From VAZQ01 sp963817015 (GTDB lineage Bacteria; Pseudomonadota; Alphaproteobacteria; Rhizobiales; Xanthobacteraceae): a stretch of 64,000 bases of DNA. The stretch's first letter is position 1; every line of letters starts with the position of its first letter. The stretch spans positions 237,990 through 301,989 of the forward strand of contig CAWFMV010000001.1 in the NCBI GenBank assembly GCA_963817015.1, in the 5' to 3' direction. The notes below the pieces were generated by a model. That model worked only from the letters and a program-made list of their open reading frames with translations, had not been told where the DNA came from and did no database searches. This document shows, in pieces, positions 9,116-18,158 of this stretch. A program made the position numbers and the translations under genes.

Positions 9116-10162
9116 ATGCCCAGGACCCGTTCCCTTACCACTGTCACACTGATCGCAACTGCCCTTGTCGGTTCGTTTGTCATCGTCGCAACGTCGCAGC
9201 CGGCGCAGGCGCAGCGCAAGTCGATCCGCTGGGCCGTCGCCAGTGTCGACACCTATGGCTACAAGGTTGCCGCCTCGGTGACCAAGATCATCGAGGAGGC
9301 GCTCGGTGGCGAATACGCCGTCACCGTCAATCCCTATCCGTCGACGACCGCGGCCATGAAGGCGACCATGGAGGGCGATGGCGAGATCGGCTACACCGCC
9401 GACATCGGGATGACGGAATACGCAACCGGCGACGGTGCGTTCCGGAACTACAAGCCCTCCAAGGGCACGCTGGTGCACACCTGGTACGCCTACCCGATGG
9501 AGACCTTCATCGCGGTGCATGCGCCCAAGGCCACGCAGTTCAAGTGCTGGAAGGATTTCAGCGGCAAGCCAGTGTTCTACTCGCCGGCCGGCTTCATGAA
9601 CTGGCTTAATCTCAGGCGCGCCTACAAGGTCCTCGGCTACGATTTCCGCCACGTGCAGATCGACCCGAAGACTCAAGCCGATGCGCTGCAGGGCGGCACG
9701 ATCGTCGGCGCGGTCGCCTACACGACCTCGGGCGCGTCGCTGGTGCCGTATTGGAAGGAAACCGAGATCCGGATGGACGTCACGGTCGTCAATCCGTGCC
9801 CGGACGAGGTGACGAAGCTCAAGGCCGGCGGCCTTTCGATCGCCACCGTCGACCCGAAGAACGCATTCAGCAAGGCAGTCGGCGTGCAGCAAATTCAAGG
9901 CGTGCCGATCCTGTTTGCCTACAATGCGCGTGCCGATCTGCCGGAGGACGTCGTCTACAAGATGCTGGTCGCGTTCGAGAAGAACAAAGATCGGCTGGCA
10001 TCGACCGATGCCGGCTTTGCGCCGCTGGCGCAGAACTTTGTGAAGCTGCAAGTCGACGGCATCAATGCCAATCCGGACATTGCGGTGCATGCCGGACTTG
10101 CCAAGTTTCTCAAGGAGCGCGGCGCCTGGGATCAGCGCTGGAAGGCGGCCGCCGGCAGCTGA
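9116..10162 (+). CDS. TAXI-family TRAP transporter substrate-binding protein
   Basis: 348 residues with an N-terminal signal peptide (LTTVTLIATALVGSFVIVA, cleavage near AQAQRK) and the TAXI receptor fold: KSIRWAVASVDTYGYKVAAS, IIEEALGGEYAVTVNPYPST, a central VGAVAYTTSGASLVPYW, and the C-terminal VDGINANPDIAVHAGLAKFL. TAXI proteins deliver organic acids or similar solutes to a fused TRAP permease; the next gene encodes that permease. GGGAGAATGGAAG upstream of the ATG provides a ribosome-binding site. The frame is intact. Confidence 0.88.
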   Translation: MPRTRSLTTVTLIATALVGSFVIVATSQPAQAQRKSIRWAVASVDTYGYKVAASVTKIIEEALGGEYAVTVNPYPSTTAAMKATMEGDGEIGYTADIGMTEYATGDGAFRNYKPSKGTLVHTWYAYPMETFIAVHAPKATQFKCWKDFSGKPVFYSPAGFMNWLNLRRAYKVLGYDFRHVQIDPKTQADALQGGTIVGAVAYTTSGASLVPYWKETEIRMDVTVVNPCPDEVTKLKAGGLSIATVDPKNAFSKAVGVQQIQGVPILFAYNARADLPEDVVYKMLVAFEKNKDRLASTDAGFAPLAQNFVKLQVDGINANPDIAVHAGLAKFLKERGAWDQRWKAAAGS

Positions 10163-10299
10163 CGCGGCTCGGCCATGCAGGGGGCAGGGGTAGCCTGCGC
10201 GCGGGCGATCATCGCGCGCCACACGACTGATCCGGCGTCTCAGATTTCGATGTCTCAGACGAGGCGCCAGAAGAGGCGCCACACCGATCGGTGGCGGGC

Positions 10300-12312
10300 A
10301 TGAGCACCGATCAGCGCAAGCGTGTCGTCAGTCTCAGCAATCTCATCTTTGTCGTCTCGCTGATCCAGTTCGCCTGGCTGGTCTGGTATTTCTACACGGG
10401 CTACGGCGGTCCGCAGGAGCTTGTCGCGCGCGTGATGTCGATCGCGCTGATCCTGCAGATCCTGTTCATGTATCAGCAGGGCTACTTGTATCCGCGTCTG
10501 CCGGCGCGCGCCAATGACGCAATCATTGTGCTCTACATCGGTATTTGCCTCTACGCCTTCGTGCATTTCGCACGCGAATACGAGGACATCGCGATCTGGC
10601 GGCAAGGCTCGTACACGACGCAGGACTTTGTTGTCGGCCTGCTCGTGTTCCTGCTGGTGATGGAGCTGTCGCGGCTTGCTCATCCGATCCTGTTCTGGAT
10701 CAATCTCTTTCTGGTTTTCTACACGCTCTGGGGCTATCTCAGCCCGATCGATTTCTTCTGGCATCCGGGCACGACGTTCTATCGCGTCGTCACCTCGAGC
10801 ACCGTCGAGCTCTCGACCGGCGTCTACGGTCTCTACGGGCAGCTCGCGCTCACGCTCATTGCGGCATTTCTGCTGCTGGCGGCGGTGGCGCAGGGCTTTG
10901 GCGCGCAGAGCGCGATGATCAACGTGATGCGGCTTCTCGCCGGCCGCTCGCGCCAGATGGTGCCGCAGACGGCCGTGCTCGGCTCGCTCGCGGTCGGAAT
11001 GGTCAGCGGCAGCGGCTCCGCCAATGCGGCCGTGGTCGGCAGCATCACGATTCCGCTGATGATGCGCTACGGCGTCCCGGCGACCTTCGCGGCGGCGGTC
11101 GAGACCTCGGCCTCGATGGGCGGCCTCATCATGCCGCCGATGATGGGGGTCGGCGCCTTTCTGATGGCGGACTTTCTCGGTGTGCCCTATTTCGAGGTCG
11201 TCATCCGCGGTCTCGCGCTGGCCATCGTCTACTATCTGTCGATCGCACTCGCGGTCTATCTGTTGTGCGTGCGGCTGTTGCCGCGCGATGCGGTCGCTGC
11301 GCCGGCGGTGCCGCTCTACGACCGGCTCAAGACCGGGATCTTTTTCGCCGGCGTGCTGTTCCTGGTCTATCTCATGGGCTTTGTCGGCATGGGCGAGCTG
11401 CTCGCGGCGCTCTATACCGCGACACTCATGCTGGCGCTGTTGCTTGTGACCTTTCTGGTGTTCAAGCACGTGCGCAAGGATCCGGCGCTGCAGAGCGAGA
11501 CGCTTCTAGGCAATCTGCGGATCGCGATCGAGACGCATGCCGAGATGACGTCCTATCTCGCGCTGCTGCTCGCGACGCTCGGAATCATGATCGGGCTGTT
11601 CACGGTGACCGGCTTCATCAACCGCATGGGCGGGATGCTGCTCGATCTCGGCGCCTGGAACGTCACCGCCATGGTGTTCATGGCCTGGATCTTCGGCTGG
11701 CTCGCCGGCGCTGGTCTGCCGCCGACCGCGACCTACATCATCGGCGCCGTGGTGATCGTGCGTCCGCTGCAGGAGCTCGGGATCAATCCCTGGGTCGCCC
11801 ACTTCTTCGTGTTCCTGCTCTCAGTCTGGGGCGAGCTTTCGCCGCCGACGTCGCTGACCGCGGCGGTGTCGGCGCGCATCGCCAATGCGTCGTTCCTGCG
11901 CACCATGTACGAGGCGCTCAAGATCTGTGCGCCCATCACCTTCATGACCTTTGCGATCTTCGCCCGCTCCGAGATGGTGATCAGCCCGGGCTGGGCGCAG
12001 GTGCTGGCGACCGTTCTGGTGTTGATCGGCACCAGCGGCGTGACGGTCGCCATGTTCGGCCGGTTCCTGGCGCGGCCGGTCTCCGACATTGCCGTGCGCT
12101 GCGCCCTGGCGGCGCTGTCCTTTGTGGTGATGCTGCATCCGAGCCAGACCGTGGCGTTGCTCGTGGCCGCGGCGGTGGTGCCGTTCACGCTCATCGGGAT
12201 CTGGCGGCACCGGATCTTGGCCGCGCCCGAGATTGCGCAGCCGTCAGAGACAGTTGCGGCTCCGGCCGAGGATGTTGCCGCGCTGGTGGCCGAGGCGAAA
12301 CGGGAACTCTGA
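10300..12312 (+). CDS. TRAP transporter permease, DctQ-DctM fusion (4TM/12TM)
   Basis: About 670 residues in one polypeptide: a small-subunit-like N-terminal part of about four helices (LSNLIFVVSLIQFAWLVWYF onward) fused to a DctM-like large unit. DctM signatures include LGSLAVGMVSGSGSANAAVV, SITIPLMMRYGVPATFAAAV, SASMGGLIMPPMMGVGAFLM and GLPPTATYIIGAVVIVRPL. Such fused permeases go with TAXI binding proteins, as here. Transport is powered by an ion gradient. I use the ATG at 10300; an in-frame GTG at 10291 adds three residues. The tail after residue 640 is cytoplasmic and Ala-rich. Confidence 0.92.
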   Translation: MSTDQRKRVVSLSNLIFVVSLIQFAWLVWYFYTGYGGPQELVARVMSIALILQILFMYQQGYLYPRLPARANDAIIVLYIGICLYAFVHFAREYEDIAIWRQGSYTTQDFVVGLLVFLLVMELSRLAHPILFWINLFLVFYTLWGYLSPIDFFWHPGTTFYRVVTSSTVELSTGVYGLYGQLALTLIAAFLLLAAVAQGFGAQSAMINVMRLLAGRSRQMVPQTAVLGSLAVGMVSGSGSANAAVVGSITIPLMMRYGVPATFAAAVETSASMGGLIMPPMMGVGAFLMADFLGVPYFEVVIRGLALAIVYYLSIALAVYLLCVRLLPRDAVAAPAVPLYDRLKTGIFFAGVLFLVYLMGFVGMGELLAALYTATLMLALLLVTFLVFKHVRKDPALQSETLLGNLRIAIETHAEMTSYLALLLATLGIMIGLFTVTGFINRMGGMLLDLGAWNVTAMVFMAWIFGWLAGAGLPPTATYIIGAVVIVRPLQELGINPWVAHFFVFLLSVWGELSPPTSLTAAVSARIANASFLRTMYEALKICAPITFMTFAIFARSEMVISPGWAQVLATVLVLIGTSGVTVAMFGRFLARPVSDIAVRCALAALSFVVMLHPSQTVALLVAAAVVPFTLIGIWRHRILAAPEIAQPSETVAAPAEDVAALVAEAKREL

Positions 12313-12415
12313 TCCCCGGCCGCGCGCCCGCGGCCTGTGGGCATAAGCTCGGTTCATGAACGGCCGGGAGGGCGCTAAACTCCCCCGATTCAAGGAATCG
12401 CGCGAGCGGACAAGC

Positions 12416-13210
12416 ATGCATCAGTATCACGACCTGATGGAGCGGATTCTGGCCGACGGCGCGGAGAAGCGCGACCGTACCGGCACCGGCACGCTGTCGG
12501 TGTTCGGCCATCAGATGCGCTTCGACCTTGCCCAGGGCTTTCCGCTGGTCACCACCAAGAAGCTGCACGTGAAGTCGATCATCTACGAGCTGCTCTGGTT
12601 CCTGGCCGGCGACACCAACGTCAAATATCTCAACGATCACGGCGTCAGCATCTGGGACGAATGGGCCGACGAGCGTGGCGACCTTGGCCCGGTTTACGGC
12701 CATCAATGGCGTTCATGGCCCAAGCCCGACGGCGGCGCAATCGACCAGATCTCCAATGTGGTCGACATGATCCGCCGCAACCCGGATTCGCGCCGACTGA
12801 TCGTCACCGCCTGGAATCCGGCGGACGTCGACCGCATGGCGCTGCCGCCTTGCCATTGCCTATTCCAGTTCTATGTCGCCAACGGGCGGCTCTCTTGCCA
12901 GCTCTACCAGCGCTCAGCCGATGTGTTTCTCGGCGTGCCGTTCAATATCGCCTCCTATGCGCTGCTGACCATGATGGTGGCGCAGGTGACTGGCCATCAA
13001 GCGGACGAGTTCATCCTTACGCTCGGCGACGCGCACCTTTATCTCAATCATGTGGAGCAGACGCGCCTGCAGCTCTCGCGTGCGCCGCGTCAGCTTCCGC
13101 GCCTGCAGCTCAATCCGGCGGTCACCGACATCTTCGCGTTTCGCTATGAGGACTTCGCGCTTACGGGCTATGACCCGCATCCGCATATCAGGGCGCAGGT
13201 GGCGGTGTGA
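12416..13210 (+). CDS. thyA: Thymidylate synthase
   Basis: Converts dUMP and methylene-tetrahydrofolate to dTMP and dihydrofolate. Starting at the ATG at 12416 gives exactly 264 residues, the length of E. coli ThyA, and puts the nucleophile of the motif PPCHCLFQFYV at Cys146, the same number as in E. coli. Other hallmarks are KRDRTGTGTLSVFG, GFPLVTTKKLHVKSIIYELL, GVSIWDEWAD, DSRRLIVTAWNP and LYQRSADVFLGVPFNIASYA. A frame open to 12356 is less likely to be used. DHFR follows 143 bases downstream and recycles the dihydrofolate made here. Confidence 0.97.
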   Translation: MHQYHDLMERILADGAEKRDRTGTGTLSVFGHQMRFDLAQGFPLVTTKKLHVKSIIYELLWFLAGDTNVKYLNDHGVSIWDEWADERGDLGPVYGHQWRSWPKPDGGAIDQISNVVDMIRRNPDSRRLIVTAWNPADVDRMALPPCHCLFQFYVANGRLSCQLYQRSADVFLGVPFNIASYALLTMMVAQVTGHQADEFILTLGDAHLYLNHVEQTRLQLSRAPRQLPRLQLNPAVTDIFAFRYEDFALTGYDPHPHIRAQVAV

Positions 13211-13353
13211 CCATGGACGTGCTGCTGCGCGACAAGAGATCTGATGTCGATCTGCTGCGGGCGCTTGAGCGGAAATGGCATCTGCCCCAAGGCTCGTTGT
13301 CGTGAATCTCGTTGCAGTGAATGTCGCCGGTCGATCGTCCTGGAATTGGGCCC

Positions 13354-13905
13354 ATGTCTAGGATTCCCATCATCCTTGTCGCCGCCGTCGCCGACAACGG
13401 CGTGATCGGGCAGGAGGGGGGGCTGCCGTGGCGGCTCAAGTCCGACATGGCGCATTTTCGCGCCGTCACTATGGGTAAGCCTGTGGTGATGGGCCGCAAG
13501 ACCTGTACGTCGATCGGAGGACCCCTGAAGGGTCGCACCAACATTGTGGTCAGCCGCGACCGCTCCTTTGCTGTCCCAGAGGTGCTGGTGGCGGCCAGTC
13601 TGGCGGCGGCGCTCGATGTGGCGCGGGGCGATGCCCTGCGCCGCGGCAGCGATGCGATTGCGGTGATCGGTGGGGCGGACCTTTATGCCCAGTGCATGGG
13701 GCTTGCGGACCGCCTCCTGATCACCCACGTGCATTTGCGTCCCACCGGTGAAACCAGGTTTCCGGCCATCGACGCGGCGATCTGGCGTGCGGCGGGGCAA
13801 ACCGAGCATGCGGCCGGACCGGGCGACGATGCCAGCTTTACCCTGGTTGAATATGTCCGGATCAGGGGCGGAGCGGCGCCCGAGGGAATTTCCGCTGGCG
13901 ACTAA
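13354..13905 (+). CDS. folA: Dihydrofolate reductase
   Basis: 183 residues from the ATG at 13354. Reduces dihydrofolate to tetrahydrofolate with NADPH. Motifs: ILVAAVADNGVIGQEGGLPW at the N-terminus with the Met20-loop PW, then the substrate-binding acid in LKSDMAHFR, VVMGRKTCTSIGGPLKGRTN for cofactor binding, and VIGGADLYAQCM. Length and motif order are standard for chromosomal bacterial DHFR. Downstream of thyA with about 140 bases between, in the same direction. No antibiotic-resistance variant should be inferred from sequence alone. Confidence 0.95.
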   Translation: MSRIPIILVAAVADNGVIGQEGGLPWRLKSDMAHFRAVTMGKPVVMGRKTCTSIGGPLKGRTNIVVSRDRSFAVPEVLVAASLAAALDVARGDALRRGSDAIAVIGGADLYAQCMGLADRLLITHVHLRPTGETRFPAIDAAIWRAAGQTEHAAGPGDDASFTLVEYVRIRGGAAPEGISAGD

Positions 13906-14049
13906 GGATCGCTAACGATAAATGCAAGGTGGTGCGCCGCTGCGCCGCAACCGGGCTCGCCGCGTTGTAACGGGCAGACGCCTCCCCTATAACCGCAGCC
14001 AATCGAGCAAATGCCCGCTGTTGGCGCGGCAAGCCAGGAGATACCGACA

Positions 14050-15195
14050 ATGCCGTGGAGCAATCAGGGCGGTGGCCCTTGGGGATCGGGCGGCGGCGGC
14101 GGCAAGGGCCCGTGGGGCTCGGGCCCGCAGCCGTCGGGTGGCGGATCGACTCCTCCCGATCTGGAGGAACTGCTGCGGCGCAGCCAGGACAAGCTGCGCA
14201 CCGTGCTGCCCGGCGGCAATCTGGGCGGCAAAGGGGTGATGCTGCTGATACTGGCTGGGCTCCTGGTCTGGGGCATCTCCGGCTTCTATCGCGTCGACAC
14301 CAACGAATACGGCGTCGTGCTCAGGTTCGGCGCGTTCGACCGCTACGCCGGCCCGGGCCTCAACTATCACCTGCCATATCCGATCGAAACGGCCTTGACC
14401 CCGCAGATCACGGTGGTGCGGCAGATCCATATCGGCATGCGCCAGGTTGACGATCTGCGCCGCGGCACCACCGTCCGCGACGTGCCGGAGGAAAGTCTGA
14501 TGCTCACCGGCGACGAGAACATCGTCGACGTCGATTTCACCGTGTTCTGGCAGGTGAAGAAAGACAAGGTGAGCGACTTCCTGTTCAACATCCAGCAAGT
14601 CGAGAACTCGGTGAAGGCGGTGGCCGAGGCCGCCATGCGCGAAGTCGTGGGCCGCACCAGCATTCAGCCGATCTTGACTGGCGCGCGTGCCGGCATCGAG
14701 CTCGAGGTGCAGGAGTTGACCCAGAAAATTCTCGACTTCTATGGCGCTGGTGTCGTGGTCACGCAGGTGCAGATGGCGAAGGTCGACCCGCCGCAGACGG
14801 TGATCGACTTGCAACGTGATGTGCAGGTCGCCCGCGCCGATGCCGAGAAGGCGCAAAACGAGGCGCAGCGCTACGCCAACAGCATCGTGCCGGAGGCGCG
14901 CGGCAAGGCCGCGAAGATTCAGCAGGACTCGGAAGCCTATCGCGAGCAGACGGTTGCCGAGGCCAAGGGCCAGGCGGCGCGTTTTGTGAAGGTCTACGAG
15001 GAGTACAAGAAGGCGCCGGAGGTCACTCGCCAGCGCATCTACTACGAGACCATGGAGAAGGTGTTCAGCGGCACCGACAAGATCATCATCGACTCGGGCG
15101 CGGCAACCGGCGCGGTTCCTTATCTTCCGCTACCGGAGCTGACGCGACCGGCGCAGCGGCCCGCACAAACGACACAGCCGGGAGGCGCACGATGA
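14050..15195 (+). CDS. hflK: FtsH protease modulator HflK
   Basis: 381 residues from the ATG at 14050 (CAGGAG upstream). The first 50 residues are Gly/Pro/Trp-rich (MPWSNQGGGPWG), typical of HflK. One transmembrane helix follows (GVMLLILAGLLVWGISGFY), then an SPFH/band-7 domain (VDTNEYGVVLRFGAFDRYAG, VDFTVFWQV) and a long coiled coil rich in Ala/Glu/Arg (AEKAQNEAQRYANSIVPEAR). HflK and HflC form a large periplasmic-facing cage around FtsH that regulates membrane-protein turnover. The stop overlaps hflC by four bases. Confidence 0.95.
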   Translation: MPWSNQGGGPWGSGGGGGKGPWGSGPQPSGGGSTPPDLEELLRRSQDKLRTVLPGGNLGGKGVMLLILAGLLVWGISGFYRVDTNEYGVVLRFGAFDRYAGPGLNYHLPYPIETALTPQITVVRQIHIGMRQVDDLRRGTTVRDVPEESLMLTGDENIVDVDFTVFWQVKKDKVSDFLFNIQQVENSVKAVAEAAMREVVGRTSIQPILTGARAGIELEVQELTQKILDFYGAGVVVTQVQMAKVDPPQTVIDLQRDVQVARADAEKAQNEAQRYANSIVPEARGKAAKIQQDSEAYREQTVAEAKGQAARFVKVYEEYKKAPEVTRQRIYYETMEKVFSGTDKIIIDSGAATGAVPYLPLPELTRPAQRPAQTTQPGGAR

Positions 15196-16052
15196 GGCTC
15201 AATGTCGTCGGCGGCACGATGATCGCCCTGCTGCTGGTGGCCTTCGTGGCCGCCTACAGCACCATGTTCACGGTCTATCAGACGCGTCAGGCGCTGGTGG
15301 TGCGCCTCGGCGAGCCGATCCGGGAGATCACCCAGCCGGGGCTGAACTTCAAGATCCCGCTGATCGACACCGTGATCCACATCGACAAGCGCATCCTCGA
15401 CATCGAGAGCCCGGCACAGGAGGTGATCGCCTCCGACTACAAGCGGCTCGTGGTCGACGCGTTCGCGCGTTACAAGATCACCAAGCCGCTGCTGTTCTAT
15501 CAAACGGTCGGCTCGGTCGAAGGTGGCAATGCGCGCCTCCTGACGCTGTTGAACTCGTCGCTGCGGCGTGTGCTCGGCGAGGTCACGCTGATGCAGGTCG
15601 TGCGCGACCAGCGCGAGGAGCTGATGGCAAAGGTGCGCACACAGGTCGAGGCCGAGGCGCAGGCCTTCGGCATCAGCGTGGTCGACGTGCGCATTCGGCG
15701 TGCCGACTTGCCCGAGCAGAACAGTCTGGCGATCTATCAGCGCATGCAAACCGAGCGGCAGCAGGAAGCGGCGCAATTCCGCGCCGAGGGCAGCCGGCGC
15801 TCGCAGGAGATCCGTGCCAAGGCTGACCGCGACGTGACCGTGCTCGTGGCCGAGGCGACCTCGACCGCGGAGCGCGTCCGTGGCGAGGGCGATGCCGAGC
15901 GCAATCGCATCTTCGCCGAGGCCTACGGTAAGGACGCGGCGGATTTCTTCACGTTCTACCGCGCCATGCAGGCTTACGAGCAGGGATTGCAGAAGACCGA
16001 CACGCGCATGCTGCTGCGGCCCGAACTCGGATTTCTTCCGCTTCTTCGTTGA
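15192..16052 (+). CDS. hflC: FtsH protease modulator HflC
   Basis: 286 residues, start overlapping the hflK stop (ATGA), so the two subunits are co-translated. One N-terminal membrane helix (GGTMIALLLVAFVAAYSTMF), an SPFH domain (TRQALVVRLGEPIREITQPG, LNFKIPLIDTVIHIDKRILD) and a charged coiled-coil segment (RMQTERQQEAAQFRAEGSRR). The C-terminal MLLRPELGFLPLLR resembles the conserved HflC tail. It is the obligate partner of HflK. The frame is intact. Confidence 0.95.
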   Translation: MRLNVVGGTMIALLLVAFVAAYSTMFTVYQTRQALVVRLGEPIREITQPGLNFKIPLIDTVIHIDKRILDIESPAQEVIASDYKRLVVDAFARYKITKPLLFYQTVGSVEGGNARLLTLLNSSLRRVLGEVTLMQVVRDQREELMAKVRTQVEAEAQAFGISVVDVRIRRADLPEQNSLAIYQRMQTERQQEAAQFRAEGSRRSQEIRAKADRDVTVLVAEATSTAERVRGEGDAERNRIFAEAYGKDAADFFTFYRAMQAYEQGLQKTDTRMLLRPELGFLPLLR

Positions 16053-16132
16053 TCCGAGCGGCAAGGCTCGCCCAAGCTGCGCCCAAACAGTAGTCTGCTG
16101 CGTGTTAGTGCCGCGACACTAGAATCATAGCG

Positions 16133-16211
16133 TTGCTAGTGCTCCCTTGTTTCCGAAGTTCGCATTGAGCGTGCTGCAGTGTCAGGCGAACTTCGGAAAC
16201 GGGGCACTAGC
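16133..16211. repeat. Palindromic element 4 (CTAGTG-terminated)
   Basis: Outer arms TTGCTAGTG (16133-16141) and CACTAGC (16205-16211); inner perfect 15-bp arms GTTTCCGAAGTTCGC (16149-16163) and GCGAACTTCGGAAAC (16186-16200). Twelve of the thirteen central positions match element 1, with a compensating change that keeps pairing (GATTCC to GTTTCC and its complement). A small degenerate hairpin TTAGTG...CACTAG lies just before it (16105-16122). It separates hflC from DUF2065. Confidence 0.85.
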
Positions 16212-16227
16212 GACGAGGCGTTGGGCG

Positions 16228-16413
16228 ATGCGCGATTTTCTCATGGCCGTCGGCTTGGTGCTGGCGGTCGAAGGGCTGATCTTCGCGGCGCTCCCGGGGC
16301 TGGCCAAGCGGCTTGCCGCTACGGCACTCGAGACCCCCGAGGGGGAACTGCGAATCGCTGGCATCGTCAGTGCCTTGCTCGGGGTCCTGGTGATCTGGCT
16401 GGTGCGGGGATAG
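16228..16413 (+). CDS. DUF2065 family small membrane protein
   Basis: 61 residues from the ATG at 16228 (MRDFLMAVGLVLAVEGLIFA), two membrane helices (second: IVSALLGVLVIWLV) joined by a short loop with ALPGLAKRLAA. This is the family of E. coli YjeT, which also lies just after hflC. The function is unknown; the conserved neighbourhood suggests a link to HflKC/FtsH membrane quality control. The frame opens upstream to 16147, but that extension runs through palindromic element 4 and is not expected to be coding. Confidence 0.85.
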   Translation: MRDFLMAVGLVLAVEGLIFAALPGLAKRLAATALETPEGELRIAGIVSALLGVLVIWLVRG

Positions 16414-16554
16414 GATTTGTTCACCGCAATGTGATGGTCCCTATTCCGCCCTATTCCCAAGGGCATTTCCTTGAGGTCGGGTCGAACCCTTGCGTCCATG
16501 CCCGGACAGGCGCACTGTTCCTGGTATCGACTTCCCTTAGGAGCTTAGACATCC

Positions 16555-18069
16555 ATGCTCGGCACACTCGTCCGGTATACCCGACAAGTCCGCCGGCCCG
16601 CCTTGGCCGCCATTGCAGCGTCTGCCCTGATGCTTCCGACGCTGACAGCGCCTGCGAGCGCGCGAGGGCCAGATGGCATCGCCGACGTCGCGGAACGGGT
16701 GATCGACGCAGTCGTCAATATCTCGACGTCGCAGAACGTGGCCTCCCGCAATCAGGGCGGCGGCGGTGGTGGCGGCGCGATGCCGAACCTGCCGAACGAT
16801 CCGCAGCTCGACGAACTGTTCCGCGACTTCTTCAATCGGCGCGGTCAGCAGGGCGACAACCAGAACCGCGGCGGTAACACGCCGCGCCGAGTCAATTCGC
16901 TCGGGTCGGGCTTCATCATCGATTCCGCCGGCATCGTGGTCACCAACAATCACGTGATCGCCGACGCCGACGAGATCACGGTCATCCTCAACGACGGCTC
17001 GCGCATTAAGGCCGAGCTGATCGGTAAGGACCAGAAGACCGACCTCGCGCTGCTGCGCATCAAAACCGACAAGCAGCTCAAGTCGGTCAAGTTCGGCAAT
17101 TCCGACGGTCTGCGGCTCGGCGAATGGGTGGTCGCGATCGGCAACCCGTTCAGCCTCGGTGGCACGGTCACGGCCGGCATCGTGTCGGCGCGCAATCGCG
17201 ACATCAATTCGGGCCCCTACGACAACTACATTCAGACTGACGCTGCCATCAACCGCGGCAATTCGGGCGGCCCGCTGTTCAATCTCGACGGCGAGGTCGT
17301 AGGCATCAACACTGCCATTATCTCGCCCTCAGGCGGCTCAATCGGCATCGGCTTCGCGGTGCCGTCGAAGACCGCGCTGGCGGTCATCGATCAGCTCAAG
17401 AACTTCGGCGAGACACGGCGCGGCTGGCTCGGCGTCCGCATTCAGCAGGTGACCGACGAGATCGCCGAGAGCCTTGGCATCAAGCCGGCGCGCGGCGCGC
17501 TCGTCGCCGGCGTCGACGAGAAAGGGCCGGCGAAGCCCGCCGGCATCGAGCCTGGCGACGTCATCGTCAAGTTCGACGGCCAGGACATCAAGGAAATGCG
17601 CGATCTGCCGCGCGTCGTCGCCGATACGCCGGTCGGCAAGGAAGTGCCGGTGCTGGTCATCCGCAAGGGCAAGGAAGAGACCAGGAACGTCACGCTTGGG
17701 CGGCTCGAGGACGGCGAGAAGCAGGCCGCTCTGACGACGCCGCAGAACACGCCCGAGGTCAAGCCGGTCATCAAGAAGACGCTTGGTCTCGAGCTCTCCA
17801 ACATGAGCGACGACCTGCGCAAGAAGTACAAGATCAAGGACACTGTAAAGGGCATCGTCATTCTCGGCATCGACGCGGGCTCCTCGGCCGCCGACAAGCG
17901 GCTCAATGCCGGCGACACCATCGTCGAGATCGCGCAGGAAGCCGTGGCGAGCGCCGACGACTTCCAGGCCAAGATCGACAAGCTCAAGAAGGACGGCCGC
18001 CGCTCCGCGTTGCTGCTGGTGGCGAGCGCGGAAGGCGAGCTGCGCTTCGTGGCGCTGGCGCTGCAGTAG
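16555..18069 (+). CDS. degP: DegP/HtrA-type periplasmic serine endoprotease
   Basis: 504 residues: signal peptide (residues 1-36, AAIAASALMLPTLTAPASAR), a Gly/Asn/Gln-rich stretch containing the LA loop (about 65-110), a trypsin-like domain with catalytic His132 (VVTNNHVIADADEI), Asp162 (KTDLALLRI) and Ser236 (NRGNSGGPLF), then two PDZ domains (about 275-365 and 395-500). It degrades or holds misfolded envelope proteins. All catalytic residues are present and the frame is intact. It follows hflKC-DUF2065, and a strong hairpin follows the stop. Confidence 0.95.
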   Translation: MLGTLVRYTRQVRRPALAAIAASALMLPTLTAPASARGPDGIADVAERVIDAVVNISTSQNVASRNQGGGGGGGAMPNLPNDPQLDELFRDFFNRRGQQGDNQNRGGNTPRRVNSLGSGFIIDSAGIVVTNNHVIADADEITVILNDGSRIKAELIGKDQKTDLALLRIKTDKQLKSVKFGNSDGLRLGEWVVAIGNPFSLGGTVTAGIVSARNRDINSGPYDNYIQTDAAINRGNSGGPLFNLDGEVVGINTAIISPSGGSIGIGFAVPSKTALAVIDQLKNFGETRRGWLGVRIQQVTDEIAESLGIKPARGALVAGVDEKGPAKPAGIEPGDVIVKFDGQDIKEMRDLPRVVADTPVGKEVPVLVIRKGKEETRNVTLGRLEDGEKQAALTTPQNTPEVKPVIKKTLGLELSNMSDDLRKKYKIKDTVKGIVILGIDAGSSAADKRLNAGDTIVEIAQEAVASADDFQAKIDKLKKDGRRSALLLVASAEGELRFVALALQ

Positions 18070-18111
18070 AGCGATCCGCAGAGCAACGCTTCGACTGAAG
18101 TGGAGTTAGTG

Positions 18112-18146
18112 TTGTGGCGCCCCGTGTGGGGCGCCACAATGCTTTT
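18112..18146 (+). terminator. Probable rho-independent terminator after degP
   Basis: Perfect 12-bp arms TTGTGGCGCCCC (18112-18123) and GGGGCGCCACAA (18128-18139) with loop GTGT, followed by TGCTTTT. It lies 43 bases after the degP stop, between convergent genes (the VIT/VWA gene ends at 18159 on the other strand). The T-run is short, so termination strength is uncertain; the hairpin may serve both strands. Confidence 0.7.
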
Positions 18147-18158
18147 AGGATCGCGCTA

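Noticed and set aside
8942..11469. Long minus-strand frames opposite the TAXI and TRAP genes
   Set aside because: Arg/His/Asp-rich compositions typical of antisense frames, no motifs, and the plus-strand genes are strongly supported.
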